Counted from the stretch's first letter, positions 29,575 to 38,109 are shown. The stretch is 64,000 nucleotides of DNA from Pirellulales bacterium (GCA_035533075.1 DATLUO010000193.1:124001-188000); one strand, 5' to 3'. Notes: a model not told the origin generated them from the letters alone. Program-made: numbers and translations.

Positions 29575-29844
29575 ATGGTCTTTGAAGGGCACGTTGAGAA
29601 CGGCGGGGTCGTGTTTCAAAACCCGTTACCGTTGCCTGATGGCACGCCGGTGCGGGGCGAGTCTCTCGCCGTGCCTGGCTTTTGGCAATCGCCATCGATT
29701 GACGATCTTGCCCGGCAACAAGGCGTGCCCGCGCTGTCGACGCTTGAGGAACTGCTCGGAGGTTGGCCTGCCGACGAGGCGGATGACGATTTCGAGTCTT
29801 GCGTTCACGCCTGGCGTCAGCAAGAAATGGACAATCGCCCATGA
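29575..29844 (+). CDS. Putative VapB-like antitoxin (AF2212/DUF104-like)
   Basis: 89 aa, ATG 29575 with an excellent GGAGG seven bases upstream. MVFEGHVENGGVVFQNPLPL followed by PDGTPVRGES has the form of short antitoxins that begin with a beta strand 'xxxGxVxNGxVxLxxPxxLPxGxxV'. The C-terminal half is acidic. Its stop overlaps the start of a PIN-type gene (ATGA at 29841), the standard antitoxin-first VapBC arrangement, but that toxin is broken (next entry). Probably an orphan antitoxin now. Confidence 0.65.
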   Translation: MVFEGHVENGGVVFQNPLPLPDGTPVRGESLAVPGFWQSPSIDDLARQQGVPALSTLEELLGGWPADEADDDFESCVHAWRQQEMDNRP

Positions 29845-30131
29845 GCAATGCTCTGCTGCTCGACACGGACGTCGCGAGCTATCTCTCTTCAAAAAAACAG
29901 GCCGTTCATGCAAATCATCCGCGCGATGAAGTCAAAAAGAAGCTGGCCGACGAGCGCATCACGTTCCCCGTACTCATCGACGACGGCAAGACCGCCGAGC
30001 GCATCGGCATCGGTTTTTCCGCCTGCCTGCTGGTCGACCGCGAAGGGAAAGTGCTGTCGGTCTACAAAGACTCTCTCGCCCCGCCCGCGCAGATTGAGAA
30101 ATTGCTGGAAGAGGAAAGCGATGAGCAATGA
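29841..30131 (+). pseudogene. In-frame chimera: VapC N-terminus fused to a TlpA-like C-terminus
   Basis: The first residues, MSNALLLDTDVASYL, are the N-terminus of a PIN-domain toxin, with the first catalytic Asp in LLDTDV. After about 17 residues the text switches, without a stop, to DEVKKKLADERITFPVLIDD and onward. That is the C-terminus of the thioredoxin-like protein encoded at 33099-34340; 101 bases (29946-30046) are identical to 34158-34258. The result is a 96-aa frame lacking both the PIN active site and any CXXC. Probably a recombination product and non-functional, although still open and translationally coupled. Confidence 0.75.
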
Positions 30132-30205
30132 ACGACGAGTGATGAGTGGCGGCTAGCTTCGGCTATAATCTAGGTACTCGTTACAATCCCTTAGGAGTTG
30201 CTTCC

Positions 30206-30357
30206 ATGCCCGTTCACGACTGGACTCGCGTCAGCGCGGGCACTTTCCACGACTTCCACTGCACGTGGATTCCGCTAATCAAGATTCGGCTCAACGACGG
30301 GCTGCTGCCTTCGGGCTACTACGCCCAAGTCGAGCGGGCCGCCGGTGAGATTACGCC
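30206..30357 (+). pseudogene. N-terminal fragment of a MPVHDWTRV-type (DUF4058-like) protein
   Basis: ATG 30206 with AGGAG nine bases upstream opens MPVHDWTRVSAGTFHDFH, then RLNDGLLPSGYYAQVERAAG. This is the highly conserved N-terminus of a family abundant in planctomycetes and cyanobacteria, usually filed under DUF4058. After about 50 residues the match stops at the junction with the next fragment, so about four fifths of the protein is missing. Confidence 0.7.
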
Positions 30358-32106
30358 AAAGATACAGTGTCGGTCAAAGCGCCCGATATCACGCTCAAAG
30401 GTCTGCGCATCGTCACCGGGCGGGTACACGATCGCCGCGGACAGCCGGTCGACGGCGCCACGGTGTTCAACTCGGGCGACGCGCACGAGCGGATCGAAGC
30501 GAGGAGCAAAGGCGGCGGAAAATTCCTCCTGACCGAGGTGACCAAAGGTGGCGTATTCTTGTTCGCCGAAAAGCCCGGCTACCGTTTTACGGGCGTGCGG
30601 TTGCCAGCCGATCAGGCTGAGGCAACCCTCGTGCTCACGCCGGTTGACGAACCCGCCGAACCCAAGACCACCTTGCCGCCGCTGCTCTCGCCGGACGAGG
30701 AGTACGCTCTGGCGCGTGCCGTGCTCGATCCCTGGCTCGAGCGGTTGGCGAAGTCCGGCACGCCGGAACAAAGGATCAAGGGCTTCGCGTCCTTGATCCA
30801 AATCAATGGTCTGGAGGCTTTCCAACGCCTCGATTGGTTAGGTGATGTGGACAAGCCTGTCCGTGATGGCGTTCGCTATAGCGCCATTTACTCTATCATA
30901 GCGCATCACGGCCGCATCTCCTGGGACGAGGTGCGTGGGATGATCGAGGCGGGCGACGACGAATACTTCAAGGCCGCAGAACTGATTGAGGCTTCCGATG
31001 CAATGGACGACGGCGAGCAGGCGATGCGGCTCGAATGGCTCGAATCGGCTGCGCTACACGCGCGTAAAGTAGCAGATCCCTCACGGCGCGTAAGGGTTTT
31101 GGGATGCGTGGCCGAACGCTTGTTTGTCCTCGGCGAAGTTGCGCGCGCCAGGCAGGTACTTGCCGAAGCCGAGAACGACGCGAAACCGCTGTTCCCTGAT
31201 TATGCCGCGCAGTACGCCTTCCTTCGTCTCGCGCTGGCGGCGGTCCATGACGACGCGAACCGCGCGATCGACTGGCTTGCAAAAGCGGGCATTTATCTGA
31301 AGAATCACGGCGGCCGCGTGGCCGCAGGACTGCTGCCCGATAATCCCGGGCGGTCCATCGAAGCCTGGAAGCGGGTTACGGAGGCGATGCGCAAGGATCG
31401 AGCGCGAACGTCTGACGGCACCGAATACCGTGCGGCCGCGGAATTCTGCTATCGGCTGGCGCTCGTCGACCGCCCGCTTGCCGAACAGGTCGCCGCTGAA
31501 GCCGACGAGGCGATCGTGCGCTTTCGGGCAAAGGGCACCATTATTCTGGCGCTGGCCGAAACGCAGCCGGCCGAGGCCCGCCGGCTGTTGGCGGCGTTGG
31601 TGCGAGGGGAGCTTCCTCAGCTTCCCACCGAAGAGAGTTGGCTTTTGCCTCGGGAGTCGGCGCCGGCGATTGCGGCGTGGCTCTTGCCGGTGGCCGAACG
31701 GGTCGATCCCGATCTCTGCGGCGAACTGTTCTGGCGGTCGCTGGCTCTGCGGCTGCCGCGCCCCCGTCGAAACAATCTCAGCGATCAAGCTGAACGGGCC
31801 GACATCGAGTTGGCAAAGCTGCTCGCCAGGTACGACCGCGACATTGCACGGGCGCTTTTGGAACCGCTCGCTGGGAATGTTGGCAGCATGTTCTTCCTCG
31901 CGGCGGTACACGTCGATCCGCGCTGGGCCAAAAGCTTGCTCGACACGGTTGCCGACGCGCCATCGTCGATCGAGCTTGCCGACAGCTCGCGGTTCCATTT
32001 CGTCTGGACTTTGGCCCTGCCACTGCCCGAGCGCTGGAACGGGCGGAACGAGTATTGCGCAGGCTTCTGGGAGCCTTCCGCGAGGGACAGGCCGTTGCCG
32101 CCCTAG
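30358..32106 (+). pseudogene. 5'-truncated protein with carboxypeptidase-regulatory-like domain
   Basis: An open frame of about 580 codons with no convincing start (first candidate GTG 30367, no ribosome-binding site). It begins mid-domain: LKGLRIVTGRVHDRRGQPVD and GATVFNSGD are a carboxypeptidase regulatory-like (Ig-type) repeat, normally preceded by several hundred residues. The remainder is alpha-helical, TPR-like (ARRLLAALVRGELPQLPTEE, MFFLAAVHVDPRWAKSLLD). It seems to shift frame again near 32065, where FREGQAVAALAAERQV continues in another frame. Likely a decayed planctomycete secreted or peptidase-associated protein; exact family not identified. Confidence 0.5.
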
Positions 32107-32283
32107 CCGCCGAACGTCAGGTGGATAATCGGGGGGGCATTCCTGCAGGAAACGTCCGCACATCTCGCCAACACCTTGCTGGTGCTTTATGCTGAAGAGG
32201 GCGAGGAAAAGCGGATCGTTGACGCGACGTTCTTGGCCGTACCAAGGTGAGAACGATCCGAATCGCCGCAAGGAGCCCTCTCA

Positions 32284-32538
32284 ATGACTGAAGACGAATT
32301 ACTGGAACGCATCACGGTTGATCCGACAATCTTCGGGGGCAAGCCGATCATTCGCGGCATGCGCATCGCCGTTGAGCATGTGTTGGGTATGCTGGCGGCG
32401 GGAGACAGCCCCGAGCGGCTGCTGCAAGAATATCCGTTTCTGGAGCCCGCCGACGTCCAAGCGTGCCTGGCATACGCGCATCGCTCTCTATCGGGTGACG
32501 TGGTTCAAGAGCGGATCGCCCGGGCAGCAACGATATGA
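32284..32538 (+). CDS. DUF433 antitoxin, module 1
   Basis: 84 aa with AAGGAG upstream. ITVDPTIFGGKPIIRGMRI then VEHVLGMLAAGDSPERLLQE and YPFLEPADVQACLAYAHR is the DUF433 signature, a HTH-containing antitoxin. It overlaps the downstream PIN-like gene by four bases (ATGA). First of three such modules between 32 and 38 kb. Confidence 0.88.
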   Translation: MTEDELLERITVDPTIFGGKPIIRGMRIAVEHVLGMLAAGDSPERLLQEYPFLEPADVQACLAYAHRSLSGDVVQERIARAATI

Positions 32539-32900
32539 AGTTCTTGCTCGATGTCTGCGTTTCATCGCGTTCGCTACAGGCATTTCTTATCGCTCAGGGA
32601 CACGACGTGCTTTCTGCTGTCGCCATCGATCCGAAGGCCAGCGACGAGCGCCTGATGGCCTTGGCCCTTCAGGATCAGCGCATCTTGCTGACTGAAGACA
32701 AAGACTTCGGCGAACTGATATTCGTTCGCGGGTTGCCACATGGTCCGGTCGTCCGGCTGGTCGAACTAACTGTTGACGAGCAGGTCAGGGCCGTGGCAGA
32801 GTTGCTGGAGCATCGTGCGGCGGAGTTGATCGGGGCCGTTATTATCACTGTCACGCGAGCTCGGATTCGCGTTCGGAGACAGGACGAACTCGACGAGTAG
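32535..32900 (+). CDS. DUF5615 PIN-like toxin, module 1
   Basis: 121 aa. MKFLLDVCVSSRSLQAFLIA, then ILLTEDKDFGELIF, places the acidic residues of the PIN-like DUF5615 fold: the first D in LLDV and the later TEDKDFG. The GPVVRLVEL strand and C-terminal VIITVTRARIRVR are also typical. Presumed RNase toxin paired with the overlapping DUF433 gene. The usual second residue pattern 'DE/DENLS' is here DVCVS. Confidence 0.85.
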   Translation: MKFLLDVCVSSRSLQAFLIAQGHDVLSAVAIDPKASDERLMALALQDQRILLTEDKDFGELIFVRGLPHGPVVRLVELTVDEQVRAVAELLEHRAAELIGAVIITVTRARIRVRRQDELDE

Positions 32901-32937
32901 GTCGTTATGACGCTGGGCCAACGGCTTGCTCGATGCC

Positions 32938-33027
32938 GTGGCCACAAAACACAAGGAGGCACAAAGACGGCCGGCAGTCACGTTCGCGCTTCCGTCGTCT
33001 CTCCGTGCCCTTTTGTGTTGTTTGTGG
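32938..33027. repeat. Imperfect inverted repeat with CACAAA-type arms
   Basis: GGCCACAAAACACAAGGAGG near 32938 and TGCCCTTTTGTGTTGTTTGT near 33006 are imperfect reverse complements spaced by about 45 bases. This resembles a small dispersed palindromic repeat, in the gap between the PIN-like gene and the TlpA-like gene. Confidence 0.45.
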
Positions 33028-33098
33028 CGAAAGTGATTGCATCTGACGGAGCGGGCGACTCATAATGCTGTGAGAATCTCCATCCCATTGAGGCGAAT

Positions 33099-34340
33099 AT
33101 GGCAACGATATTCCGGCTGCCACGCTGGCGATTTGTTTTGTGGTCGGGCGTTTCAGCGTTTTTGTCAATTGCGAGCGCTTGCCTGACGACGATGGCACAA
33201 GAGCGGACGGACTCGGCCGCCTCAGCCGGCGCCGCGGAAAAAATGTCCGACTCGTGGTTGCGCGTAGTGCCGATCAAAACACCCGCGCCGGATAAGAACA
33301 TCGGCCACTGGCGGGCGTGGGTCGAAGAAGATTGGTTGCTGGTCGAACGCCGCACCGGCAAGGGTGACATCGAGTGGAAGATCGTGCTGGCCAAAGTCGT
33401 CGGCGAGGAACCGCCGGAAATTGACGCCGATCAGTTCGGGGCGTTGCGGCTGAACTATGACAACGGCCGCTACTTCATTCGCGAATACAGCGGTTCGGAT
33501 GCGGAGTCGGATTTCGGTTGCCTACGTTGCCGACGGCAGCCAAAGATGTCGGAAGAACGCTGGCCGACGATTCCTGCTCCGCCTCGCGACCGCAAAGCGC
33601 CGGCCGGGTTCTCCGGCAGCCGCCAGTGGTCGCTTAGCAGCAGGGTCAGCGGTTCGTGGTTGACGGTCACCGCTGGGCCGCCCGGCCAGGGAGGAGAGCA
33701 ACGGTCGGTGGACTTTCTCTTGCGGCTGTACCACGCCGACCTTGAAGTGGACGCCCACGGCGGTTCGGGCGGCGGCGATTTTCTGCGACAGTTCTATGGC
33801 AAATGGTTCGTCGAAGACGACGGCGAGCTATTGGTGGCGAACTGGTTGCCGGCATCGCTGCTCGTCGAAGAATTGAACCAACATCCCCTTCTGGCCGGCC
33901 GATTCGCGACGAAGCGACTGGGCGGTTCTGCCGCGCCGTTGCTGGCCGGCGAAGTCTGGCTGAACTCCGACAGGCCGCCGACGTGGAAAACGCTGCGCGG
34001 CCAGCCGGTGCTGCTGGTGTTATTCGATCTCAAGCAGCCGTCATTCCTACCGCTCGTGCCGCCGCTATTAGGATTTCAAGAGATGTATGGCAAACAGGGG
34101 CTGGTTGTGATCGGCGTTCATGCAAACGACCAGCGAGACGATGTCGCAAAGAGGCTTGCCGACGAGCGCATCACGTTCCCCGTACTCATCGACGACGGCA
34201 AGACCGCCGAGCGCATCGGCATCGGTTTTTCCGCCTGCCTGCTGGTCGACCGCGAAGGCAAAGTCGTGTCGGCCTACAAAGACGCGCTCGCCCCGCCGGC
34301 GGAGATTGAAAAGCTGCTGGGGTCGAAGCGGCTGCATTAG
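33099..34340 (+). CDS. Secreted protein with TlpA-like thioredoxin-fold C-terminus lacking CXXC
   Basis: 413 aa. A signal peptide (FVLWSGVSAFLSIASACLTT) is followed by a beta-rich region (about 40-190, MSDSWLRVVPIKTPAPDKNI; a CLRC pair near 147-150) and a C-terminal domain (about 310-410) of AhpC/TlpA type: TWKTLRGQPVLLVLFDLKQP, VVIGVHANDQRDDVAKRL, ITFPVLIDDGKTAERIG, SACLLVDREGKVVSAYKDAL. The redox CXXC expected after the first strand is replaced by LFDLKQPSF, so no thiol redox activity is expected. Its last 75 residues are duplicated in the chimera at 29841-30131. Confidence 0.65.
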   Translation: MATIFRLPRWRFVLWSGVSAFLSIASACLTTMAQERTDSAASAGAAEKMSDSWLRVVPIKTPAPDKNIGHWRAWVEEDWLLVERRTGKGDIEWKIVLAKVVGEEPPEIDADQFGALRLNYDNGRYFIREYSGSDAESDFGCLRCRRQPKMSEERWPTIPAPPRDRKAPAGFSGSRQWSLSSRVSGSWLTVTAGPPGQGGEQRSVDFLLRLYHADLEVDAHGGSGGGDFLRQFYGKWFVEDDGELLVANWLPASLLVEELNQHPLLAGRFATKRLGGSAAPLLAGEVWLNSDRPPTWKTLRGQPVLLVLFDLKQPSFLPLVPPLLGFQEMYGKQGLVVIGVHANDQRDDVAKRLADERITFPVLIDDGKTAERIGIGFSACLLVDREGKVVSAYKDALAPPAEIEKLLGSKRLH

Positions 34341-34383
34341 AATCGTCAAAGATGCCGTGGCGGCCAAAGTGCCCGAGGACCAC

Positions 34384-34740
34384 CTAGGGGGCGACCGGTC
34401 GGACTCGCACGCGCTGCCGCGTGATGACGATGAAGCAACCGGAAGGATTCGCTTCAACCACTGACCAACACTGCTCCAAGCGCCGCAGGCGCCGCTCGAT
34501 GCTCAAATCTTTCAGCCTCAGCAATACGACGCCGCGCGAATTGAGCCGATCTCGGAACACGAGGTCGCCGAAGTCTTTGTCCGACGTCAGAATCAGCCGC
34601 TGTTCCGCTTCCGCTTCGCGCAGCCATTGGCTATCAAGCTCACCGGGACGTTCCTCCGCGGCATAGCGCACGTCATCGCCCCGATTGAGCAGCCAAGCCA
34701 CAGTTTTGGCGGCGATGTTTTCGTCGGCTAGGTACTTCAT
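34384..34740 (-). CDS. DUF5615 PIN-like toxin, module 2
   Basis: 118 aa. MKYLADENIAAKTVAWLLNR, the typical ADEN start with catalytic Asp, then LILTSDKDFGDLVFRDRLN and GCFIVITRQRVRVRPV, are the complete DUF5615 pattern. It follows its DUF433 partner on the minus strand with a 12-base gap. Confidence 0.88.
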   Translation of the reverse strand: MKYLADENIAAKTVAWLLNRGDDVRYAAEERPGELDSQWLREAEAEQRLILTSDKDFGDLVFRDRLNSRGVVLLRLKDLSIERRLRRLEQCWSVVEANPSGCFIVITRQRVRVRPVAP

Positions 34741-34752
34741 CGCCGCGAGCCG

Positions 34753-34977
34753 TCAGTCGTAGATGCTTTGATCCATGCCCACTACGGCCGCGGCATACTG
34801 AAGGGCGGCACGGATGTGCTCGGGCTTCAATGTTGGATAATTGTCGAGCAGGTCGTCGAAGTTCACGCCGGCCCCTAGTTCCTCAAGCACATGTTGCACG
34901 GTCAGTCGCGTGCCCTTGAACACCGGCTTTCCCAGCATGATCTCCTTGCGTTCTTCGATTAAATCTTGCCACTTCAT
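34753..34977 (-). CDS. DUF433 antitoxin, module 2
   Basis: 74 aa from ATG 34977 (MKWQDLIEERKEIMLGKPVF), which is preferred over an upstream ATG because the family begins near this point. KGTRLTVQHVLEELGAGVNF and DNYPTLKPEHIRAALQYA complete the DUF433 signature. Antitoxin-first operon with the PIN-like gene at 34384-34740. The pair is oriented opposite to modules 1 and 3. Confidence 0.87.
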   Translation of the reverse strand: MKWQDLIEERKEIMLGKPVFKGTRLTVQHVLEELGAGVNFDDLLDNYPTLKPEHIRAALQYAAAVVGMDQSIYD

Positions 34978-35330
34978 GCTCGATGCTCCATGAGAACGGC
35001 CCATGTCTTTCATTGTAACCGATTCTGCCGGAACAGCTGGCCGGCCATTTGCGCAACGATTTCACCGCGACTCTGCGCGTTGGAAGGTTCTGCTGCTCGA
35101 CACCGACGGCTCGGCGCGGCAAAGAGCACGATTTCCGTCAAACTGCCTTGAAACGGCCGGGGGCCACGCGGCGCAAGTGCTTGTGTAGAAACGGCTTCGG
35201 CTGGCATCGTTGCCGAAACAAAAGGGGGGATTTCGTTGCGCTCCGCCGCGCGCGGCGGACGACCATAAAACTCGCCGCCGCGCGCGGCGGCACCGCGACG
35301 CCACGTGCCTTCCGGCCAGCAGGCGCGGAA

Positions 35331-35346
35331 GCGACACGCGTGTCGC
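35331..35346. repeat. 16-bp perfect palindrome GCGACACGCGTGTCGC
   Basis: Perfect two-fold symmetry about CG. The same core recurs in the 24-bp palindrome 174 bases downstream. Confidence 0.8.
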
Positions 35347-35504
35347 CTCGACCACAGGAGAGAAGGCGGAGCGAGCCGAGCCGTATGCGGCGCCACGCCC
35401 TCAGCCCGGCCCGGGGCGCCCGCTTGAGGGCCGGGCAGGAGAGGGGCAAATGCGTCGCGCGCGACGCTTTTGCCGGCGCGGGCGTGCCTTGCGGTGGGAG
35501 GCGC

Positions 35505-35528
35505 CGACGCGACACGCGTGTCGCGTCG
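35505..35528. repeat. 24-bp perfect palindrome
   Basis: A perfect palindrome whose 16-bp centre is GCGACACGCGTGTCGC, identical to 35331-35346. It lies 119 bases before the permease start. It could be an operator or a cruciform-forming repeat unit. Confidence 0.8.
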
Positions 35529-35646
35529 ACTGGACGAGGGAGTTGCACATCTTCGCTGGCGCACGGGCTTTCGACTCTGGGCGGGCGAGACGCCTACACC
35601 ACAATGCCGATCGCCTCATTCGCGACCGCGGCGACCTCAAGTTACA

Positions 35647-36534
35647 ATGCGGATTGCCATGCCCCATCGACATCCGCCCGAATCGCCGCCGGCCCCGACG
35701 GCCGTAACCGCACCATCCAAGCAAGCCCATCGGGCGGGATCGGATCTGCCCTTCCTGGCCTTGATGGGCGGGCTGGGAGGCAGCTATATCCTGCTGATCC
35801 TCGCCATGCTGGCCGCGGATATGGTGTACACGTCGCCCGCACATTTCGCCGCCGCGCTGGCGAAACCGGAGATTCAGTTTGCCGTGCGTTTGACCCTCAT
35901 CAGTTGTACGATTTCGGCGCTGCTGTCAATCTGGGTGGCCACGCCGCTTGCGTACTTGCTGTCGCGGTTTCAGTTTCGGGGCCGCTGGCTGATCGACACG
36001 GCACTCGACGTGCCGGTGGTGCTGCCGCCGCTGGTGATCGGGCTGAGCCTGCTGATTCTGTTTCATCTGCCGATCGCCGGGGGCAACCTGGAGGAGTGGT
36101 TTCAACGACACCTCCGCTTTCGGGTGACGTTTCAGAAGCCGGCGGTGATTCTGGCCCAATTTGCCGTGGCCTGCGCGTTTGCGGTGCAGACGATGCGGGT
36201 CACGTTTGACCAGATCGACCCGCGGGCGGAACAAGTGGCGCTCACGCTCGGCTGCCGGCGGAGCCAGGCTTTTCTGAAGGTCGTGCTGCCGCAGGCCTGG
36301 CGGGGACTGATTGCGGCCTTCACGATTGCCTGGGCCCGGTCGCTGGGAGAATTCGGGCCAATTCTGGTCTTTGCCGGTGCCACGCGGATGCGGACTGAAG
36401 TGCTCTCGACGACGGTGTTTCTCGAGCTCAGCGTCGGCCAGCTTGAGGCGGCTGTGGCGGTATCTCTGCTTATGGTCATGGCGGCGATGGCCGTGCTGGG
36501 AATCGTGCGGTTGGTGGGGGCGAAGGTACACTGA
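35647..36534 (+). CDS. Molybdate/tungstate-type ABC transporter permease
   Basis: 295 aa, six TM helices. VRLTLISCTISALLSIWVAT, AYLLSRFQFRGRWLIDTALD, VPVVLPPLVIGLSLLILF, then the EAA-loop region RAEQVALTLGCRRSQAFLKV followed by LPQAWRGLIAAFTIAWARSL and GEFGPILVFAGATRMRTEVL. GEFGP after the EAA loop is characteristic of ModB/CysT-type permeases for oxyanions. Stop and the following ATG overlap (TGATG), giving coupling to the ATPase gene. No binding-protein gene is adjacent; the nearest is the tandem one at 20577. ATG 35647 or 35659 could be the start. Confidence 0.88.
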   Translation: MRIAMPHRHPPESPPAPTAVTAPSKQAHRAGSDLPFLALMGGLGGSYILLILAMLAADMVYTSPAHFAAALAKPEIQFAVRLTLISCTISALLSIWVATPLAYLLSRFQFRGRWLIDTALDVPVVLPPLVIGLSLLILFHLPIAGGNLEEWFQRHLRFRVTFQKPAVILAQFAVACAFAVQTMRVTFDQIDPRAEQVALTLGCRRSQAFLKVVLPQAWRGLIAAFTIAWARSLGEFGPILVFAGATRMRTEVLSTTVFLELSVGQLEAAVAVSLLMVMAAMAVLGIVRLVGAKVH

Positions 36535-37268
36535 TGATCGAGCTCCGCAATGTGTCGATTCGCTCCGGTTCGTTTGTCCTGAGCGATGTCACGCTGACCG
36601 TCCCCACGGGCGGATACGCGATTCTGATGGGAGGCACGGGGCAGGGGAAGACGACGATTGTGGAAGCGATCTGCGGGTTGCGGACGGTCGAACGGGGTAG
36701 CGTCATCGTCGGAGGCGTGGATGTCACCCGCTTCAAGCCCGCGGACCGCGGCATCGGTTACGTGCCGCAGGATCTGGCGCTGTTTCCCACGATGACGGTC
36801 CGCGAACATCTGGAGTTCGCCCTGCGGATTCGGCGCGCCGCACGGACGCTGATCCGCGACCGGGTGGCCGATCTGTCGCACGTGCTGGGAATTGAAGGGC
36901 TGTTGGAGCGGGACGTGCATCATCTGAGCGGCGGCGAGGCGCAGCGGGTCGCGCTCGGGCGGGCGCTGGCGTTTGATCCGCAGGTGCTGCTGATGGATGA
37001 GCCTCTCAAGGCCCTTGATGAAACGACCCGCGACCGGCTCTGCGAGCTGCTGCGTTCGGTTCAGCGCGACCGCGGCCTGACGACACTGCACGTCACGCAC
37101 AGCCGAACCGAGGCGCGGGCGCTGGCGGACCACTTGCTGGTGATCGAGTCGCGCCGCGTGACGGAGCGTCCGCTCACGCTGCTGGCCACGCGCGAAGACC
37201 ACGCCGATGGGAGCTCCAGCAGCTCGCCGGGCTCTGCGACTCGATTACACGAAAGGACCGCCTCATGA
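36534..37268 (+). CDS. Molybdate/tungstate-type ABC transporter ATPase
   Basis: 244 aa. Walker A GGTGQGKTTIVEAICGL (GxGxGKT with Q), Q-loop GYVPQDLALFPTMTVREHLE, signature HLSGGEAQRVALGRALAFDP (LSGGE), Walker B VLLMDEPLKALDE, H-loop LHVTHSRTEA. It is short, with no C-terminal TOBE/MOP domain of classical ModC, closer to TupC/WtpC-like ATPases. It powers the adjacent permease. The stop overlaps the next ATG (ATGA at 37265), where a MoaD-like gene begins but is cut short. Confidence 0.9.
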   Translation: MIELRNVSIRSGSFVLSDVTLTVPTGGYAILMGGTGQGKTTIVEAICGLRTVERGSVIVGGVDVTRFKPADRGIGYVPQDLALFPTMTVREHLEFALRIRRAARTLIRDRVADLSHVLGIEGLLERDVHHLSGGEAQRVALGRALAFDPQVLLMDEPLKALDETTRDRLCELLRSVQRDRGLTTLHVTHSRTEARALADHLLVIESRRVTERPLTLLATREDHADGSSSSSPGSATRLHERTAS

Positions 37269-37315
37269 ACATCCGCGTCGAATTTACCGGACAACTCCGG
37301 ACGGCGTCTGGAAGG
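37265..37315 (+). pseudogene. 5' stub of a MoaD/ThiS-like gene
   Basis: ATGA overlap with the ATPase gene opens MNIRVEFTGQLRTA, which matches the start of the intact MoaD-like gene at 41532 (MHVRVEFTGQLRTA). About 40 of the first 47 bases agree. Beyond codon 15 the match ends and the frame becomes anonymous. It shows that the original order was permease-ATPase-moaD and that this copy lost its MoaD. Confidence 0.75.
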
Positions 37316-37403
37316 CTGTGCCGCGTGCGGATGCCTTGGAAATCAGGTAGAATCGAAGCGGGCCGATTAGCTCGCGACAGAGAACGCTATTGGAGGAACA
37401 ATC

Positions 37404-37778
37404 ATGACTGTCCTGGAACAGCAGCAGCCGCTCACGCTGCCGGTCCCATTATATGAAGATCCGCCCGGCGTTTTTCGTGTTGGGAAGAGCCGTGTGCTGC
37501 TTGAACTGGTGATCCGCGCATTTCAACGCGGACAGACACCCGAAGGCATCGTCCAGTCGTACGACACGTTGAGTCTGCGCGACGTTTATGCCGTCGTCAG
37601 CTACTACCTTGCGAACCCAGCCCCCATCGACGAGTACCTCGGCGCCTGCGATCAGAAGGCAGAAGCGATGCGCCAAAAGCTGCAGGCCGCGGGCATGACT
37701 GGCGGCGTCGGCAAGGAGGAACTGCTCGCCCGTGCCCGCACGAAAGGTCTGTTCCGTGATCAAGCTTCTGGCCGATGA
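37404..37778 (+). CDS. DUF433 antitoxin, module 3 (long form)
   Basis: 124 aa with TGGAGGA upstream. After an N-terminal MTVLEQQQPLTLPVPLYEDP it has VFRVGKSRVLLELVIRAFQR followed by GQTPEGIVQSYDTLSLRDVY and AVVSYYLANPAPIDEYL, the DUF433 HTH core with the C-terminal helix extended by about 40 residues (KAEAMRQKLQAAGM). The long form suggests a different toxin-binding tail from modules 1 and 2. It overlaps the toxin gene by 23 bases. Confidence 0.85.
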   Translation: MTVLEQQQPLTLPVPLYEDPPGVFRVGKSRVLLELVIRAFQRGQTPEGIVQSYDTLSLRDVYAVVSYYLANPAPIDEYLGACDQKAEAMRQKLQAAGMTGGVGKEELLARARTKGLFRDQASGR

Positions 37779-38106
37779 GAACTTCGACGGGGATATCTTG
37801 CGCGCCCTCGTTCGCCGCATGCCGATCCTGGATGTGGTGCGCGTGCAAGACGTAGGACTGATCCAAACTCCAGATTCAACGATTCTGGCGTGGGCTGCGG
37901 CCGAAGACCGGATCCTGCTCACGCACGACCGCGACACCGTTCCCGGGTTCGCCTACGACCGAGTTCGCAGCGGACAATCCATGCCAGGCGTCTTTCTCGT
38001 TAGCGACCAAATGCCAAGAGGACAGGCGATCGACGAGTTGCTTCTGGCTGTCGAGTGCTATACTTCTGACGACTGCAAAGACTTAGTCCGTCATTTTCCC
38101 CTTTGA
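37756..38106 (+). CDS. DUF5615 PIN-like toxin, module 3
   Basis: 116 aa. Start GTG at 37756 (VIKLLADENFDGDILRALVR) is chosen because the family begins at 'IKLLADEN'. The later AWAAAEDRILLTHDRDTVPG has the second acidic cluster (THDRDT) and MPGVFLVSDQMPRGQAIDEL the following strand. The first half retains the ADENF pattern. Translated from within the DUF433 gene's last codons. Confidence 0.85.
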   Translation: MIKLLADENFDGDILRALVRRMPILDVVRVQDVGLIQTPDSTILAWAAAEDRILLTHDRDTVPGFAYDRVRSGQSMPGVFLVSDQMPRGQAIDELLLAVECYTSDDCKDLVRHFPL

Positions 38107-38109
38107 AAA

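Larger units (their letters stand above)
34978..35646. other. Gene-free stretch rich in palindromes
   Basis: About 670 bases upstream of the permease gene. The open stretches are Arg/Ala/Gly-rich, in several frames and on both strands, with no recognisable domain. The stretch contains GC palindromes (CCGCCGCGCGCGGCGG twice, near 35244 and 35275; GCGACACGCGTGTCGC at 35331-35346; a longer form at 35505-35528). No promoter or ribosome-binding site is convincing for the permease gene. Confidence 0.55.
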
